A stretch of DNA of 64,000 bases from Sphingomonas glacialis (GTDB lineage Bacteria; Pseudomonadota; Alphaproteobacteria; Sphingomonadales; Sphingomonadaceae), in NCBI RefSeq assembly GCF_006439055.1, contig NZ_RCZC01000004.1, positions 192,242-256,241 on the forward strand, in the 5' to 3' direction. The first letter of the stretch is position 1. Each line of letters opens with the position of its first letter. Position numbers and translations under genes: made by a program. Positions 17,516-26,521 of this stretch are shown piece after piece. The notes under the pieces are model-generated. The model did not search any database. It had not been told where the DNA came from and saw only the letters and a list, made by a program, of their open reading frames with translations.

Positions 17516-18811
17516 ATGCAGACGCACTTTACTCCCGATCAGCTCGCTGACCCCGCGATGGCGTCGTCCGAAAGCGTGATCCGCAAATGCGTGCATTGCG
17601 GCTACTGTACGGCGACCTGCCCGACCTATGTCTTGCTCGGCGACGAGCTCGATAGCCCGCGCGGGCGGATCTACATGATGAAGGACATGCTCGAGAACGA
17701 TCGCACGCCGAGTGCCGAAGTCGTCAAGCATGTCGATCGCTGCCTCTCGTGCCTCGCGTGCATGACGACGTGCCCGTCAGGCGTAAACTATATGCACCTG
17801 GTCGACCATGCGCGGGCCTATATTCAGGAGCGCTTTGATCGTCCGTGGCACCAGCGGCTGGTGCGGTGGCTGCTGGCACTGGTGCTGCCGCATCCCGGGC
17901 GCTTTCGCGCGGCACTTAGACTTGCACGGCTCGTGCGGCCGTTCGTGCCGCTGGTCGATCGCTTCGCTTCGCTGAGACCGTTTGCGGCAATGCTGCGGAT
18001 GGCACCCGCGAGCATTCCCGCCAAGGCACCCGCGCTATCATCATCGGTTGCCGGCAGGCGGGGGCGCGTCATACTGTTGCAGGGGTGCGCCGAGCCGGTG
18101 CTGCGCCCGCAATATCGCGCTGCCGCGGTGCGTGTGCTCAACCGCGCCGGGTATGACGCAGTGTTTGCAGCGGGCGAGCAGTGCTGCGGCGCCCTAGTCC
18201 ACCACATGGGGCGCGAAAATGAAAGCCGCGACGCTGCCCGGCGCAACGTCGATGCCTGGACGCGCGAGATCGAGCAGGATGGCCTCGCCGCGATCGTGGT
18301 CACCGCCTCGGGCTGTGGCACGACGATCAAGGATTACGGGTTCTTGCTGCGCGACGATCCGGCCTATGCCGCCAAGGCGGCGCGCGTTTCGGCGCTCGCG
18401 CGCGACATTTCCGAAGTGCTGATCGATGGCAACCTGCCGCTCGGCGACGGGCATGGTCTTACCGTCGCCTATCACGCCGCTTGTTCGCTACAGCACGGGC
18501 AGAAGGTGAACGAGGCGCCCAAGCGCCTGCTCGCCGCCGCGGGCTTTATCGTGCGCACACCGATCGAGGCGCATCTGTGCTGCGGCTCGGCCGGGACCTA
18601 CAACATCCTTCAGCCCGAGATTGCGGCGCAGCTCGGCGATCGCAAAGTTGCCAACATCGCGCGGCTTGGTGCCGACGTCATCGGCACCGGCAATATCGGC
18701 TGCGCGGTGCAGATCGCGCAGCGCAGCGGCACCCCCGTCGTCCACACGATCGAATTGATCGACTGGGCCACCGGCGGGCCGATGCCAGCCGAACTGGCAG
18801 GCACGATTTAA
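17516..18811 (+). CDS. glcF: Glycolate oxidase iron-sulfur subunit GlcF
   Basis: A 431-residue electron-transfer subunit. Two 4Fe-4S motifs lie near the N-terminus: CVHCGYCTATCPTY (about residues 22-35) and CLSCLACMTTCPSGVNYMHL (about 75-94). Two Cys-rich CCG domains follow, with GEQCCGALVHHMG and AHLCCGSAGTYNILQPE. It starts four bases after glcE and completes the GlcDEF set. It passes electrons from the FAD subunits to the quinone pool at the inner membrane. Confidence 0.9.
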   Translation: MQTHFTPDQLADPAMASSESVIRKCVHCGYCTATCPTYVLLGDELDSPRGRIYMMKDMLENDRTPSAEVVKHVDRCLSCLACMTTCPSGVNYMHLVDHARAYIQERFDRPWHQRLVRWLLALVLPHPGRFRAALRLARLVRPFVPLVDRFASLRPFAAMLRMAPASIPAKAPALSSSVAGRRGRVILLQGCAEPVLRPQYRAAAVRVLNRAGYDAVFAAGEQCCGALVHHMGRENESRDAARRNVDAWTREIEQDGLAAIVVTASGCGTTIKDYGFLLRDDPAYAAKAARVSALARDISEVLIDGNLPLGDGHGLTVAYHAACSLQHGQKVNEAPKRLLAAAGFIVRTPIEAHLCCGSAGTYNILQPEIAAQLGDRKVANIARLGADVIGTGNIGCAVQIAQRSGTPVVHTIELIDWATGGPMPAELAGTI

Positions 18812-18832
18812 CCGATCGACTCCATGCAAAGA

Positions 18833-18860
18833 TTGACGCAGCCAATTTGTCATATAATAC
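18833..18860 (+). promoter_or_regulatory. Possible internal promoter before rhmD
   Basis: The 72-base gap after glcF holds TTGACG (18833-18838) and a perfect TATAAT (18853-18858), but only 14 bases apart, which is short for sigma-70. An AAGGAGAG ribosome site at 18870-18877 follows. The gap may therefore hold an activator-dependent promoter that separates the lower rhamnose genes from the upper ones. Confidence 0.3.
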
Positions 18861-18883
18861 ACGCAGCTCAAGGAGAGAGATGC

Positions 18884-20068
18884 GTGGGCTTGCCCAAGAT
18901 TAAACATGTCCGGGCTTTCATGGTTCGCGGCGGTGGCGCCGATTATCACGACCAGGGCGAAGGTCATTGGATCGACGATCACATCGCCACGCCGATGAGC
19001 CGCTATCCCGAATACCGCCAGTCGCGGCAGAGCTTCGGCATCAACGTGCTTGGCACGTTGGTGGTCGAGCTCGAGGCCGACGACGGTACGACCGGCTTTG
19101 CCGTCACCACCGGTGGCGAGCCCGCCTGCTACATCGTCGAGAAGCATCTTTCGCGCTTCCTCGTCGGCCGCAACCCGGCCGAGTATGAGAAGATCTGGGA
19201 TCAGATGTACTTCTCGACGCAATATTACGGCCGCAAGGGGCTGGTGATCAACGCGATCTCGGGCGTCGACTTGGCGCTGTGGGACTTGCTCGGCAAGCTG
19301 CGGCAGGAGCCGGTCTATCACATGCTTGGCGGCGCGGTGCGCGACGAGCTGCAATTCTACGCGACCGGCGCGCGACCCGATATCGCCAAGGAATTGGGCT
19401 TCATCGGCGGCAAGATGGCGCTGCACCACGGACCCGCCGAGGGCGAGGAGGGGCTGCACAAGAACATCGCCACGCTCGCCGACATGCGCGAGAAGGTCGG
19501 GCCCGATTTCTGGCTGATGCTCGATTGCTGGATGGCGCTCGACGTCAATTACGCGACCAGGCTGGCGCTCGCGGCGCAGGAGCATGGCCTGAAATGGATC
19601 GAGGAAGCGCTCAGCCCCGACGATTACTGGGGCTATGCCGAACTCAAGCGCAACGTGCCCAAGGGCATGCTCGTCACCACCGGCGAGCATGAGGCGACGC
19701 GCTGGGGCTTCCGCATGCTGCTCGAGATGGAGTGTTGCGACATTATCCAGCCCGATGTCGGCTGGTGCGGCGGCGTGACCGAATTGCTCAAGATCTCGGC
19801 GCTCGCCGATGCGCATGGCAAGATGGTCGTGCCGCACGGATCGTCGGTGTACAGCTATCATTTCGTCATCACGCGGCACAATTCGCCCTTCGCCGAATTT
19901 CTGATGATGCACCCTGGGCCGACCGAGGTCGTGCCGATGTTCGCGCCGCAATTGCTTGGCGAACCGGTACCGGTGAACGGCCGGATCAAGGGCTCGGCGC
20001 TCGACAAGCCCGGCTTCGGCGTCGAGCTCAACCACGAGATCGCGCTGCACCGCCCCTATTCCAATTGA
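18884..20068 (+). CDS. rhmD: L-rhamnonate dehydratase (enolase superfamily)
   Basis: A 394-residue enolase-superfamily acid-sugar dehydratase. GTG 18884 is chosen because AAGGAGAG ends seven bases upstream and [17 protein letters not shown] aligns with the start of known rhamnonate dehydratases. Hallmarks are the long shared block [59 protein letters not shown], and the metal-binding Asp/Glu residues in [24 protein letters not shown] and [12 protein letters not shown]. The His acid/base lies in [14 protein letters not shown]. It removes water from L-rhamnonate to give 2-keto-3-deoxy-L-rhamnonate. It is the third step of the oxidative rhamnose pathway whose other steps flank it. Confidence 0.94.
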   Translation: MGLPKIKHVRAFMVRGGGADYHDQGEGHWIDDHIATPMSRYPEYRQSRQSFGINVLGTLVVELEADDGTTGFAVTTGGEPACYIVEKHLSRFLVGRNPAEYEKIWDQMYFSTQYYGRKGLVINAISGVDLALWDLLGKLRQEPVYHMLGGAVRDELQFYATGARPDIAKELGFIGGKMALHHGPAEGEEGLHKNIATLADMREKVGPDFWLMLDCWMALDVNYATRLALAAQEHGLKWIEEALSPDDYWGYAELKRNVPKGMLVTTGEHEATRWGFRMLLEMECCDIIQPDVGWCGGVTELLKISALADAHGKMVVPHGSSVYSYHFVITRHNSPFAEFLMMHPGPTEVVPMFAPQLLGEPVPVNGRIKGSALDKPGFGVELNHEIALHRPYSN

Positions 20069-20081
20069 GAGAGATCCTTCG

Positions 20082-20939
20082 ATGAAACTGTGTCGTTATG
20101 GTGCCGCGGGCGCCGAGAAGCCCGGCCTGATCGATGCCGAGGGCCGCATCCGCGACCTCTCCGGCCATGTCGCAGATCTCACCGGTGCCGAAATCGGCGC
20201 CGCGGGCCTCGCGCGCCTGAAGGCGATCGACCCGGCCTCGCTGCCGCTGGTGGAGGGCACGCCGCGTTATGGCCCGCCAGTCGCCGGCACGCGCCAGTTC
20301 GTCGCCATTGGCCTCAACTATGCCGATCACGCCGCGGAATCGAACCTGCCGATCCCGTCGGAGCCGGTCGTGTTCAACAAGTGGATCACCTGCATCCAGG
20401 GGCCGAACGACCCCGTCACGATCCCCCGCGGTTCGAAGAAGACCGACTGGGAAGTCGAGCTCGGCGTGATCATCGGCACACGCGCCTCCTACGTGGAGGA
20501 AGCCGACGCGCTGGACCATGTCGCGGGCTATTGCACGATCAACGATGTGTCCGAGCGCCATTGGCAGACCGAGCGCGGGCCGACGTGGGACAAGGGCAAG
20601 GGCTTCCCGACCTTCGGTCCGATCGGCCCATGGCTGGTCACCGCCGACGAGGTCGGCGATCCGCAGGCACTGTCGATGTGGCTCTCGGTCAACGGCAAGC
20701 GCGTCCAGGACGGCGGCACGGCGACGATGATCTTCACCGTCGCGCAGATCGTGTCGTACCTCTCGCAATTCATGGTGCTCGAGCCGGGCGACGTGATTAC
20801 GACGGGTACCCCGCCGGGCGTCGGCCTCGGCCAGAAGCCCGAGCCGTGGTATCTCAAGGCGGGCGACGTGGTCGAGCTCGGCATCGAGAAGCTCGGCGCG
20901 CAACGCCAGGACTTCGTCGCCTGGGAAGCCGGCAAGTGA
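20082..20939 (+). CDS. lra6: 2,4-diketo-3-deoxy-L-rhamnonate hydrolase (FAH family)
   Basis: A 285-residue fumarylacetoacetate-hydrolase-family enzyme. The metal-binding fold shows FVAIGLNYADHAAESNLPIP, then KTDWEVELGVIIGTRASYVE with the two metal-binding Glu, GPIGPWLVTADEV and VITTGTPPGVGLGQKPEPW. It splits the carbon-carbon bond of 2,4-diketo-3-deoxy-L-rhamnonate into pyruvate and L-lactate, the step that distinguishes the sphingomonad rhamnose route from the aldolase version. The GTG of the next gene overlaps its stop. The adjacency with rhmD and the keto-deoxy dehydrogenase makes this assignment strong. Confidence 0.88.
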   Translation: MKLCRYGAAGAEKPGLIDAEGRIRDLSGHVADLTGAEIGAAGLARLKAIDPASLPLVEGTPRYGPPVAGTRQFVAIGLNYADHAAESNLPIPSEPVVFNKWITCIQGPNDPVTIPRGSKKTDWEVELGVIIGTRASYVEEADALDHVAGYCTINDVSERHWQTERGPTWDKGKGFPTFGPIGPWLVTADEVGDPQALSMWLSVNGKRVQDGGTATMIFTVAQIVSYLSQFMVLEPGDVITTGTPPGVGLGQKPEPWYLKAGDVVELGIEKLGAQRQDFVAWEAGK

Positions 20940-21685
20940 GCGTCTACGCGGGCCGCTTCGCTGGCCGCACAGCGATCATCACCGGCGGTGCGTCGGGTCT
21001 TGGCAAGGATGTCGCCAAGCGCATCGTCGCCGAGGGCGGCACGGTCGCGCTATGGGATCTAAACCCGGAAACGGTCGCCGCCGCCAAGGACGAGGTCGGC
21101 GCGACGCATACCGTCGCAATCGACGTCTCCTATCAGGCGGCGGTCGAAGCGGCTGCTGCGGAAAGTGCCGCCGCGCTCGGCAAGATCGACATCCTCGTCT
21201 GCTCGGCCGGCATCACCGGCGCGACCGGGCCGGTCCACGAATATCCGCTCGACAGTTGGCGCCGCGTGATCGACATCAACCTCAACGGCTTGTTCTATTG
21301 TTGTCGCGCGGTCGTGCCGCTGATGCTCGAGAACGGCTATGGCCGGATCGTCAACATGGCCTCGGTCGCGGGCAAGGAGGGCAATCCCAATGCCTCGGCC
21401 TATTCGGCATCGAAGGCCGGCGTGATCGGGCTGACCAAATCGCTCGGCAAGGAGCTGGCGACCAAGGGGATCATCGCCAACGCGCTGACGCCGGCGACCT
21501 TCGAAAGCCCGATCCTCGACCAGCTTCCCAAGAGCCAGGTCGATTACATGCGCGGCAAGATCCCGATGGGCCGGCTGGGCGAAATCCCGGAGTCGACCGC
21601 AATGGTCTGCTTCATGGCGAGCGAGGAGTGCAGCTTCACCACTGCCTCGACCTTCGACACCTCGGGCGGGCGGACGACCTTCTAG
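20936..21685 (+). CDS. lra5: 2-keto-3-deoxy-L-rhamnonate 4-dehydrogenase (SDR)
   Basis: A 249-residue short-chain dehydrogenase starting at GTG 20936 inside the previous stop (GTGA). It shows IITGGASGLGKDVAKRI, LVCSAGITGATGPVHEYP, catalytic Ser in NMASVAGKEGNPN and Tyr/Lys in AYSASKAGV. The C-terminal run CSFTTASTFDTSGGRTTF matches, as I remember it, the ending of the characterised sphingomonad enzyme. It oxidises the C4 hydroxyl of 2-keto-3-deoxy-L-rhamnonate with NAD, giving the diketo acid cleaved by the neighbour. It may also accept keto-deoxy-fuconate. Confidence 0.88.
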   Translation: MSVYAGRFAGRTAIITGGASGLGKDVAKRIVAEGGTVALWDLNPETVAAAKDEVGATHTVAIDVSYQAAVEAAAAESAAALGKIDILVCSAGITGATGPVHEYPLDSWRRVIDINLNGLFYCCRAVVPLMLENGYGRIVNMASVAGKEGNPNASAYSASKAGVIGLTKSLGKELATKGIIANALTPATFESPILDQLPKSQVDYMRGKIPMGRLGEIPESTAMVCFMASEECSFTTASTFDTSGGRTTF

Positions 21686-21686
21686 C

Positions 21687-22592
21687 ATGCCCGAGCGTTT
21701 GCCCTTCATCGACGCGCACGTGCATCTGTGGGATCTGGCGGCTCTCCGCTACCCATGGCTGATGCCGCCGTTCGCCGATGACGGGCCGAACGGCAGCGTC
21801 GCGGCGATCGCGCAGACCTATCTGCTCGATGATTATCTGGCAGACGCATCGGGCTGGGACGTGCGCGGCGTGGTACATGTCGATGCCGGGGCCGACGCGG
21901 GCGACGCGCTGAAGGAAACCGACTGGCTGCAGGCGATGGCGGACGGTCGCGGCTTGCCGAACGGCATCGTCGCGTTCGCCGCGCTCGACGATCCCGAAAT
22001 CAAGCGCGTGCTGGCGGCGCAGGCGGCACGCCCGAACGTCCGCGGCATCCGCCAGATCGTCAACTGGCACCCCGATCCGCAGCGCACCTATACGCCGCGC
22101 GACCTGACCACCGACGAGCGCTGGACCGCGGGGTTTTCTTTGCTGCACAAGCATGGCCTCAGCTTCGACCTGCAGGCGTATCCTGGGCAGTTCCCGCGCC
22201 TTGCAGCGACGATCGCGACCCAGCCGACGACGCCGGTGATCATTAATCATGCCGGGATGATGCTGGGCGAGGCCGGACATGACGAATGGCAGCTCGGCAT
22301 GATGGCGCTTGCCGCCTTGCCCAACGTGTCGGTCAAGATTTCCGGGATCGGCTTTGCCTTCCGGCCGTGGAGCATCGATCAGGCGCGGCGCTACGTGCTC
22401 GAGACGATCGACCTATTCGGGGTCGACCGCGTGATGTTCGCCAGCGATTTCCCGACCGACAAACTGTTCGGCGGGTTCGATGAGCATCTCGATACCTATA
22501 ACGCGATCGTCGCCGACTTCAGCGACGACGAGCGTCGGGCGATGTTCGCCGGCAATGCCAACCGTATCTATCGCCTGGGAATTTCCTTGTGA
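21687..22592 (+). CDS. lra2: L-rhamnono-lactonase (amidohydrolase-2 family)
   Basis: A 301-residue metal-dependent hydrolase of the amidohydrolase-2 (COG3618-like) group used by sugar lactonases. PFIDAHVHLWDLAALRYPWL has the N-terminal HxH metal site, HKHGLSFDLQAYP and VIINHAGMM carry further His, and VMFASDFPTD has the conserved Asp. It opens L-rhamnono-lactone to L-rhamnonate, step two of the pathway, between the dehydrogenase at 14142 and the dehydratase at 18884. L-fucono-lactone is a close alternative substrate. It starts one base after the previous stop and its own stop overlaps GH78. Confidence 0.82.
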   Translation: MPERLPFIDAHVHLWDLAALRYPWLMPPFADDGPNGSVAAIAQTYLLDDYLADASGWDVRGVVHVDAGADAGDALKETDWLQAMADGRGLPNGIVAFAALDDPEIKRVLAAQAARPNVRGIRQIVNWHPDPQRTYTPRDLTTDERWTAGFSLLHKHGLSFDLQAYPGQFPRLAATIATQPTTPVIINHAGMMLGEAGHDEWQLGMMALAALPNVSVKISGIGFAFRPWSIDQARRYVLETIDLFGVDRVMFASDFPTDKLFGGFDEHLDTYNAIVADFSDDERRAMFAGNANRIYRLGISL

Positions 22593-25500
22593 CCGCGCCT
22601 CCGGGCCTGAGCGTGGTCGACCTGCGCACCGAATATACTGTCGAGCTGCTCGGCACCGAAGTCGCGCTGCCGCGGCTGTCGTGGCGGCTGGAGTCCGGCG
22701 AGCGCGGCGTTGAGCAGGCGAGCTATCGCGTTCGCGCGGCGGCGAGTGCCGAAGCGCTGGACGGTACACTTACCCCCCCGTTCACCCTGAGACTGTCGAA
22801 GGGCACCCGTCCGCTTGAGACCGGCGCGCTTGATGAGAGCAGAGCGTCGACAGGCTCCGCTAGACCGGATGCAGCGTTGCTGTTCGACAGCGGCGTGATC
22901 GCCAGCTCGGCGCAACTCGACATCGCTTATGCCGGGCCACCGCTCGTCGCGATGCAGCGCGTCTGGTGGTCGGTCGAAGTCACCGACACGAACGGGCGGA
23001 TCGCGCGTTCGGCGCCGACCTGGTTTGAAACCGGCCTCGCCGACGATGACTGGCGCGCGGACTGGATCGTGGCCGAGGACACACTCGCCGCCGCCGACCG
23101 CGCGGCGGGGCTCGCCTGGGTGTGGAGCGAAACGCCGCTCGACGATCGCCCGCACGCCTTCCGACTGGATTTCGACGCGGCGGACGACGTTGTGTCGGCT
23201 GACATCCTAATCGCGGGCAAGGACCATCTGCGTGGCGTGTGGGTCAACGGCGTGGCATCCGATCTGCCACGTCCGTTCGGCTGGGACACGATGCTGCCGT
23301 TCTGGGGCACGCTCGAGGCCTATGCCGGTACGGTCCAGCCGGGCCGCAACAGCATCTGCGCGCTGATCGAGGCGGATACGGTCGGCTTCTTCCCGGTCGA
23401 CGGCGGCGCCTTTGCCGCGCTGATCCGGCTGCACCACGCCGATGGCCGGATCGAGCGGGTCGTCAGCGGTCCGGCGTGGCGGTTCGCGCCGAACCCGCCC
23501 GTCGGCTGGACCGAAGCGAGCTTCGACGCGAGCGACTGGCAAATTGCGGTCGCAAGCGGTGCGGACGTCCACAACGATCCGCGACCGCCCGAGCCGGCGA
23601 CGCTGTTGCGCACTGGCTTCACGCCTGCTCAGCCGGTGGTCGCGGCGCGACTCTACGCCACCGCGCTCGGTGCCTATGATGCGCGGATCAACCGGCGTGC
23701 GGTGTCGACTGCGATCCTCGCGCCGGAAATGACCGTCGCGCAGGACCATATTCTGTATCAAGTCCATGATGTCACCGATCTCATCGTGCCGGGCGAGAAT
23801 GCGCTCGGCGCGATCATTGCGGACGGCTGGTACGCCAGCGCGTTCGGGTGGCGGATCGAGCGCTATGGCTTTGGGCCGGCTCCGCGTCGCTTCCGCGCGC
23901 AATTGCGGCTCGACTATGCCGATGGCACCAGCGCCTGGGTAACGACCGGCGAGGACTGGCGCGTTGCCGCGTCGGAGATCGTGCAGTCGGAAATCTATGA
24001 CGGCGAGTCGGTCGATCTCCGGCTGGCGATGCCCGGCTGGGATTTGCCCGGCTTCGATGCTTCGGGTTGGGCATCCGCGCAGCGTGGTGCGACACCGACA
24101 ACGCAGGTCGTGGCGCAGACCTCCCCGGCGCTCGAACGCACGCGTGAAATGTGCGCGGTCGCGGTCACCGAGCCGGTGGCGGGACGCTACGTCTTTGATT
24201 TCGGGCAGAATTTCTCGGGCTGGGTGCGGATCGCCGCCGAGGGGCCGGCGGGCACCACAATCACCGCCAAGTTCGCGGAGTTGCTCAACTCTGACGGCAC
24301 GACCGATCTCAGCAACCTGCGGCTCGCCAAGGCGACCGATAGCGTCGTCCTCGCCGGCGGTGGCGTCGAGACGTTCGAGCCGCGCTTCACCTATCACGGC
24401 TTTCGCTATGTTGAGATCGAAGGCTTTCCCGGCATTCCCACGCGCGAGGAGGTCGTGGGGGTGGTCGTCCACAGCGCGTGCCGCGAAACCGGCACGATCG
24501 ATTTCCTCGATGCGCCGCTGCTCCAGACGATTTGGCAGAACGCCTTGTGGAGCCAGCGCTCGAACTTCTTCAGCGTGCCGACCGATTGCCCGCAGCGCGA
24601 CGAGCGCATGGGATGGATGGGCGACATCCAAGTGTTCCTCGATGCCGCGGCGTTCAACATGGAGGTCGACCCCTTCATTCGCCGCTTCCTGCTCGAGGCG
24701 CGCGCGGCGCAGCGGCCCGATGGCGCCTATCCGATCGTCGTGCCGCAACCCTTGTCCTTCCCCGACGTGGTGACGGCCGGGTGGAGCGAGGCGGGGATCA
24801 TCCTGCCGTGGCAGCTGTGGCAACGCTATGGCGACACCGCGGTGATCGACGAGAACTGGGCGGCGATGGAGGCGTGGATGGCCTATGTCGTGCGCGGCAA
24901 CCCCGATCATGTCTGGCGGAACGATCGAGGGCTCGATCTCGGCGACTGGCTGTCGGTCGATGCGATCAAGCCCGATGACGAGACCACGCCGCGCGTTTTG
25001 TGCGCCACCGCCTATTGGGCTTGGTGCGCCGAGCTGATGGCGGCGATGGCGCGCGCGACCGGGCGCGTCGCCGATGCGGCACGCTATGACGCGCTGCACA
25101 TGGCGATCCGCGGCGCGTTCGTTGCGGAATTCGTGCGCGACGACGGTGTGGCCGGCAACGGCAGCCAAACGAGTCAGGTCTTGGCGCTCCACATGCGCCT
25201 CGTGCCCGCACCGCAGCGCGCCGCGGCCGCGCAGGTGCTCGCCGCGGACATCCGCGCGCGCGGGATGAAGCTCTCGACCGGCTTCCTCGGCACGCCCTAT
25301 CTGCTCGACGTCCTCGCCGATGCCGGCCTGTGGGACGAAGTATCGGGGCTGCTGCTGCAGACCGCCTATCCGAGCTGGGGCTACATGCCCGAGACCGGCG
25401 CCACCACGATGTGGGAACGCTGGAACGGTGACGTAGGCGACCTTTCGATGAACAGTTACAATCATTACGCCTTCGGCGCGGTCGTCGGCTTCTTCTACCG

Positions 25501-25831
25501 TCGCCTCGCCGGGATCGCGCCTGCCGCACCGGGGTTCGGGCGGATTGCAGTGCGGCCGGTCTGGCTGCCCGCGGTCGGCCGTGTGTCCGCGCGCTACGAT
25601 TCCGTGGTCGGAACGATCGCTACAGCAACCGAGGGTGACGCGAGCGGCCTGACCGGGCTGAGCCTCTCAACTCCGCCCAATACCATCGCCGAGGTAGAAT
25701 TGCCCGCCGGCAGAACTTGGCGCGAGAACGGCGTCGTGCTCGACGCGCATCCCGACATTCGCAATATCCGCCATCACGGCGACCTCGTCCGCTTCGAGGT
25801 TGGCTCGGGCGACTATCGCTTCACGCTATAA
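22589..25831 (+). CDS. Alpha-L-rhamnosidase, GH78, without signal peptide
   Basis: A 1080-residue GH78 enzyme that releases alpha-L-rhamnose. The beta-sandwich N-terminal part contains WRADWIVAED and YTALGAYDARINRR-like lectin-type segments. The (alpha/alpha)6 catalytic barrel has the family signature DCPQRDERMGWMGDIQVF (about residue 668), GDWLSVDAIKPDDETT, TTMWERWNGDVGD with the catalytic base Glu, and NSYNHYAFGAVVGFFYR. No signal peptide precedes LSVVDLRTEYTVELLG, so it should act on rhamnosides already imported. It starts by GTGA overlap with the lactonase and ends the rhamnose operon. About 30 residues near position 65-90 derive from an inserted repeat (see 22774-22860). Confidence 0.93.
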   Translation: MTAPPGLSVVDLRTEYTVELLGTEVALPRLSWRLESGERGVEQASYRVRAAASAEALDGTLTPPFTLRLSKGTRPLETGALDESRASTGSARPDAALLFDSGVIASSAQLDIAYAGPPLVAMQRVWWSVEVTDTNGRIARSAPTWFETGLADDDWRADWIVAEDTLAAADRAAGLAWVWSETPLDDRPHAFRLDFDAADDVVSADILIAGKDHLRGVWVNGVASDLPRPFGWDTMLPFWGTLEAYAGTVQPGRNSICALIEADTVGFFPVDGGAFAALIRLHHADGRIERVVSGPAWRFAPNPPVGWTEASFDASDWQIAVASGADVHNDPRPPEPATLLRTGFTPAQPVVAARLYATALGAYDARINRRAVSTAILAPEMTVAQDHILYQVHDVTDLIVPGENALGAIIADGWYASAFGWRIERYGFGPAPRRFRAQLRLDYADGTSAWVTTGEDWRVAASEIVQSEIYDGESVDLRLAMPGWDLPGFDASGWASAQRGATPTTQVVAQTSPALERTREMCAVAVTEPVAGRYVFDFGQNFSGWVRIAAEGPAGTTITAKFAELLNSDGTTDLSNLRLAKATDSVVLAGGGVETFEPRFTYHGFRYVEIEGFPGIPTREEVVGVVVHSACRETGTIDFLDAPLLQTIWQNALWSQRSNFFSVPTDCPQRDERMGWMGDIQVFLDAAAFNMEVDPFIRRFLLEARAAQRPDGAYPIVVPQPLSFPDVVTAGWSEAGIILPWQLWQRYGDTAVIDENWAAMEAWMAYVVRGNPDHVWRNDRGLDLGDWLSVDAIKPDDETTPRVLCATAYWAWCAELMAAMARATGRVADAARYDALHMAIRGAFVAEFVRDDGVAGNGSQTSQVLALHMRLVPAPQRAAAAQVLAADIRARGMKLSTGFLGTPYLLDVLADAGLWDEVSGLLLQTAYPSWGYMPETGATTMWERWNGDVGDLSMNSYNHYAFGAVVGFFYRRLAGIAPAAPGFGRIAVRPVWLPAVGRVSARYDSVVGTIATATEGDASGLTGLSLSTPPNTIAEVELPAGRTWRENGVVLDAHPDIRNIRHHGDLVRFEVGSGDYRFTL
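22774..22860 (+). repeat. Interspersed palindromic repeat inserted in frame in GH78
   Basis: Arms GAGACTGTCGA (22789-22799) and TCGACAGGCTC (22847-22857) are inverted with one mismatch, about 47 bases apart, next to the typical repeat text CACCCTGAGACTGTCGAAGGG. The encoded peptide (FTLRLSKGTRPLETGALDES, then RASTGSARP) has the wording produced when this kind of alphaproteobacterial intergenic element lands in a gene. It keeps the frame open and separates a glycosidase N-terminal strand from the next one (LLFDSGVIASSAQL). Confidence 0.7.
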
Positions 25832-25852
25832 TATAATCGAGAGGAATGCCCT

Positions 25853-26521
25853 GTGGCCACGCTAGGTCTGATCCATAATTCGGCGACTTTGGTGCCGGTG
25901 TTCAACGAAATCGCGGCACGGCTGATCCCCGATGTGCGCATCCTGCACTTCGTCGATGAAAGCACGATCAAGAACACGATTGCCGCCGGTCATCTGGAAA
26001 AGGCGACGATGCGGCGCGTGATCAATCTGGTCGGCTCGACCTTCGATGCCGGCTGCGACGTCGCCTTGGTGACCTGCTCATCGATCGGCGCGGCGGTCGA
26101 CATGGCGGCGGCGCTCTATGACCAGCCGGTGCTGCGCGTCGATCGCGCGATGGCAGAAAAAGCGGTCGCGACGGGCACACGCATCGGCGTCGTCGCCACG
26201 CTGTCGACCACGCTCGACCCGACAGTGGAGCTGATCCGCCGCGTTGCCGCCGAGCAGGGCAAGCAGGTCGAGATCGTCGCGCACGTTTGCGAGGGCGCGT
26301 TCGCCGCGGTGATGGCCGGCGACGGGGCGACGCATGACCGGATAGTCGGCGCGGCGCTGACCGAGACGATGCAAGGCATGGACGTGATCGTGTTGGCGCA
26401 GGCCTCGATGGCGCGCGTCGTGGCGGCGTTGCCGGCGGGTGCCGTTGCTGCGCCCGTGCTGGCGAGCCCAGAACTCGGCATCGCGCATGCGCGCGACGTG
26501 CTGGCGGCGCTGGCAAAGTGA
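25853..26521 (+). CDS. Asp/Glu/hydantoin racemase-family protein lacking the second catalytic Cys
   Basis: A 222-residue protein starting at GTG 25853 with GAGAGGA upstream. TLGLIHNSATLVPVFNEIA and ALVTCSSIGAAVDMAA match the first half of the Asp/Glu racemase fold, including its first active-site Cys. At the second site, where racemases have Cys-Thr, it reads VIVLAQASMARVV, so no Cys is present there; another Cys lies in IVAHVCEGAF. Single-Cys members of the superfamily include decarboxylases and isomerases, so racemisation is unlikely. It lies between GH78 and an MFS transporter and overlaps the latter (GTGA). Its substrate is unknown; a sugar-acid or branched-acid intermediate fits the context. 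Confidence 0.7.
   Translation: MATLGLIHNSATLVPVFNEIAARLIPDVRILHFVDESTIKNTIAAGHLEKATMRRVINLVGSTFDAGCDVALVTCSSIGAAVDMAAALYDQPVLRVDRAMAEKAVATGTRIGVVATLSTTLDPTVELIRRVAAEQGKQVEIVAHVCEGAFAAVMAGDGATHDRIVGAALTETMQGMDVIVLAQASMARVVAALPAGAVAAPVLASPELGIAHARDVLAALAK

Noticed and set aside
23207..25465. A 752-codon minus-strand frame
   Set aside because: It is antisense to the catalytic part of GH78, whose conserved motifs prove the plus-strand gene.
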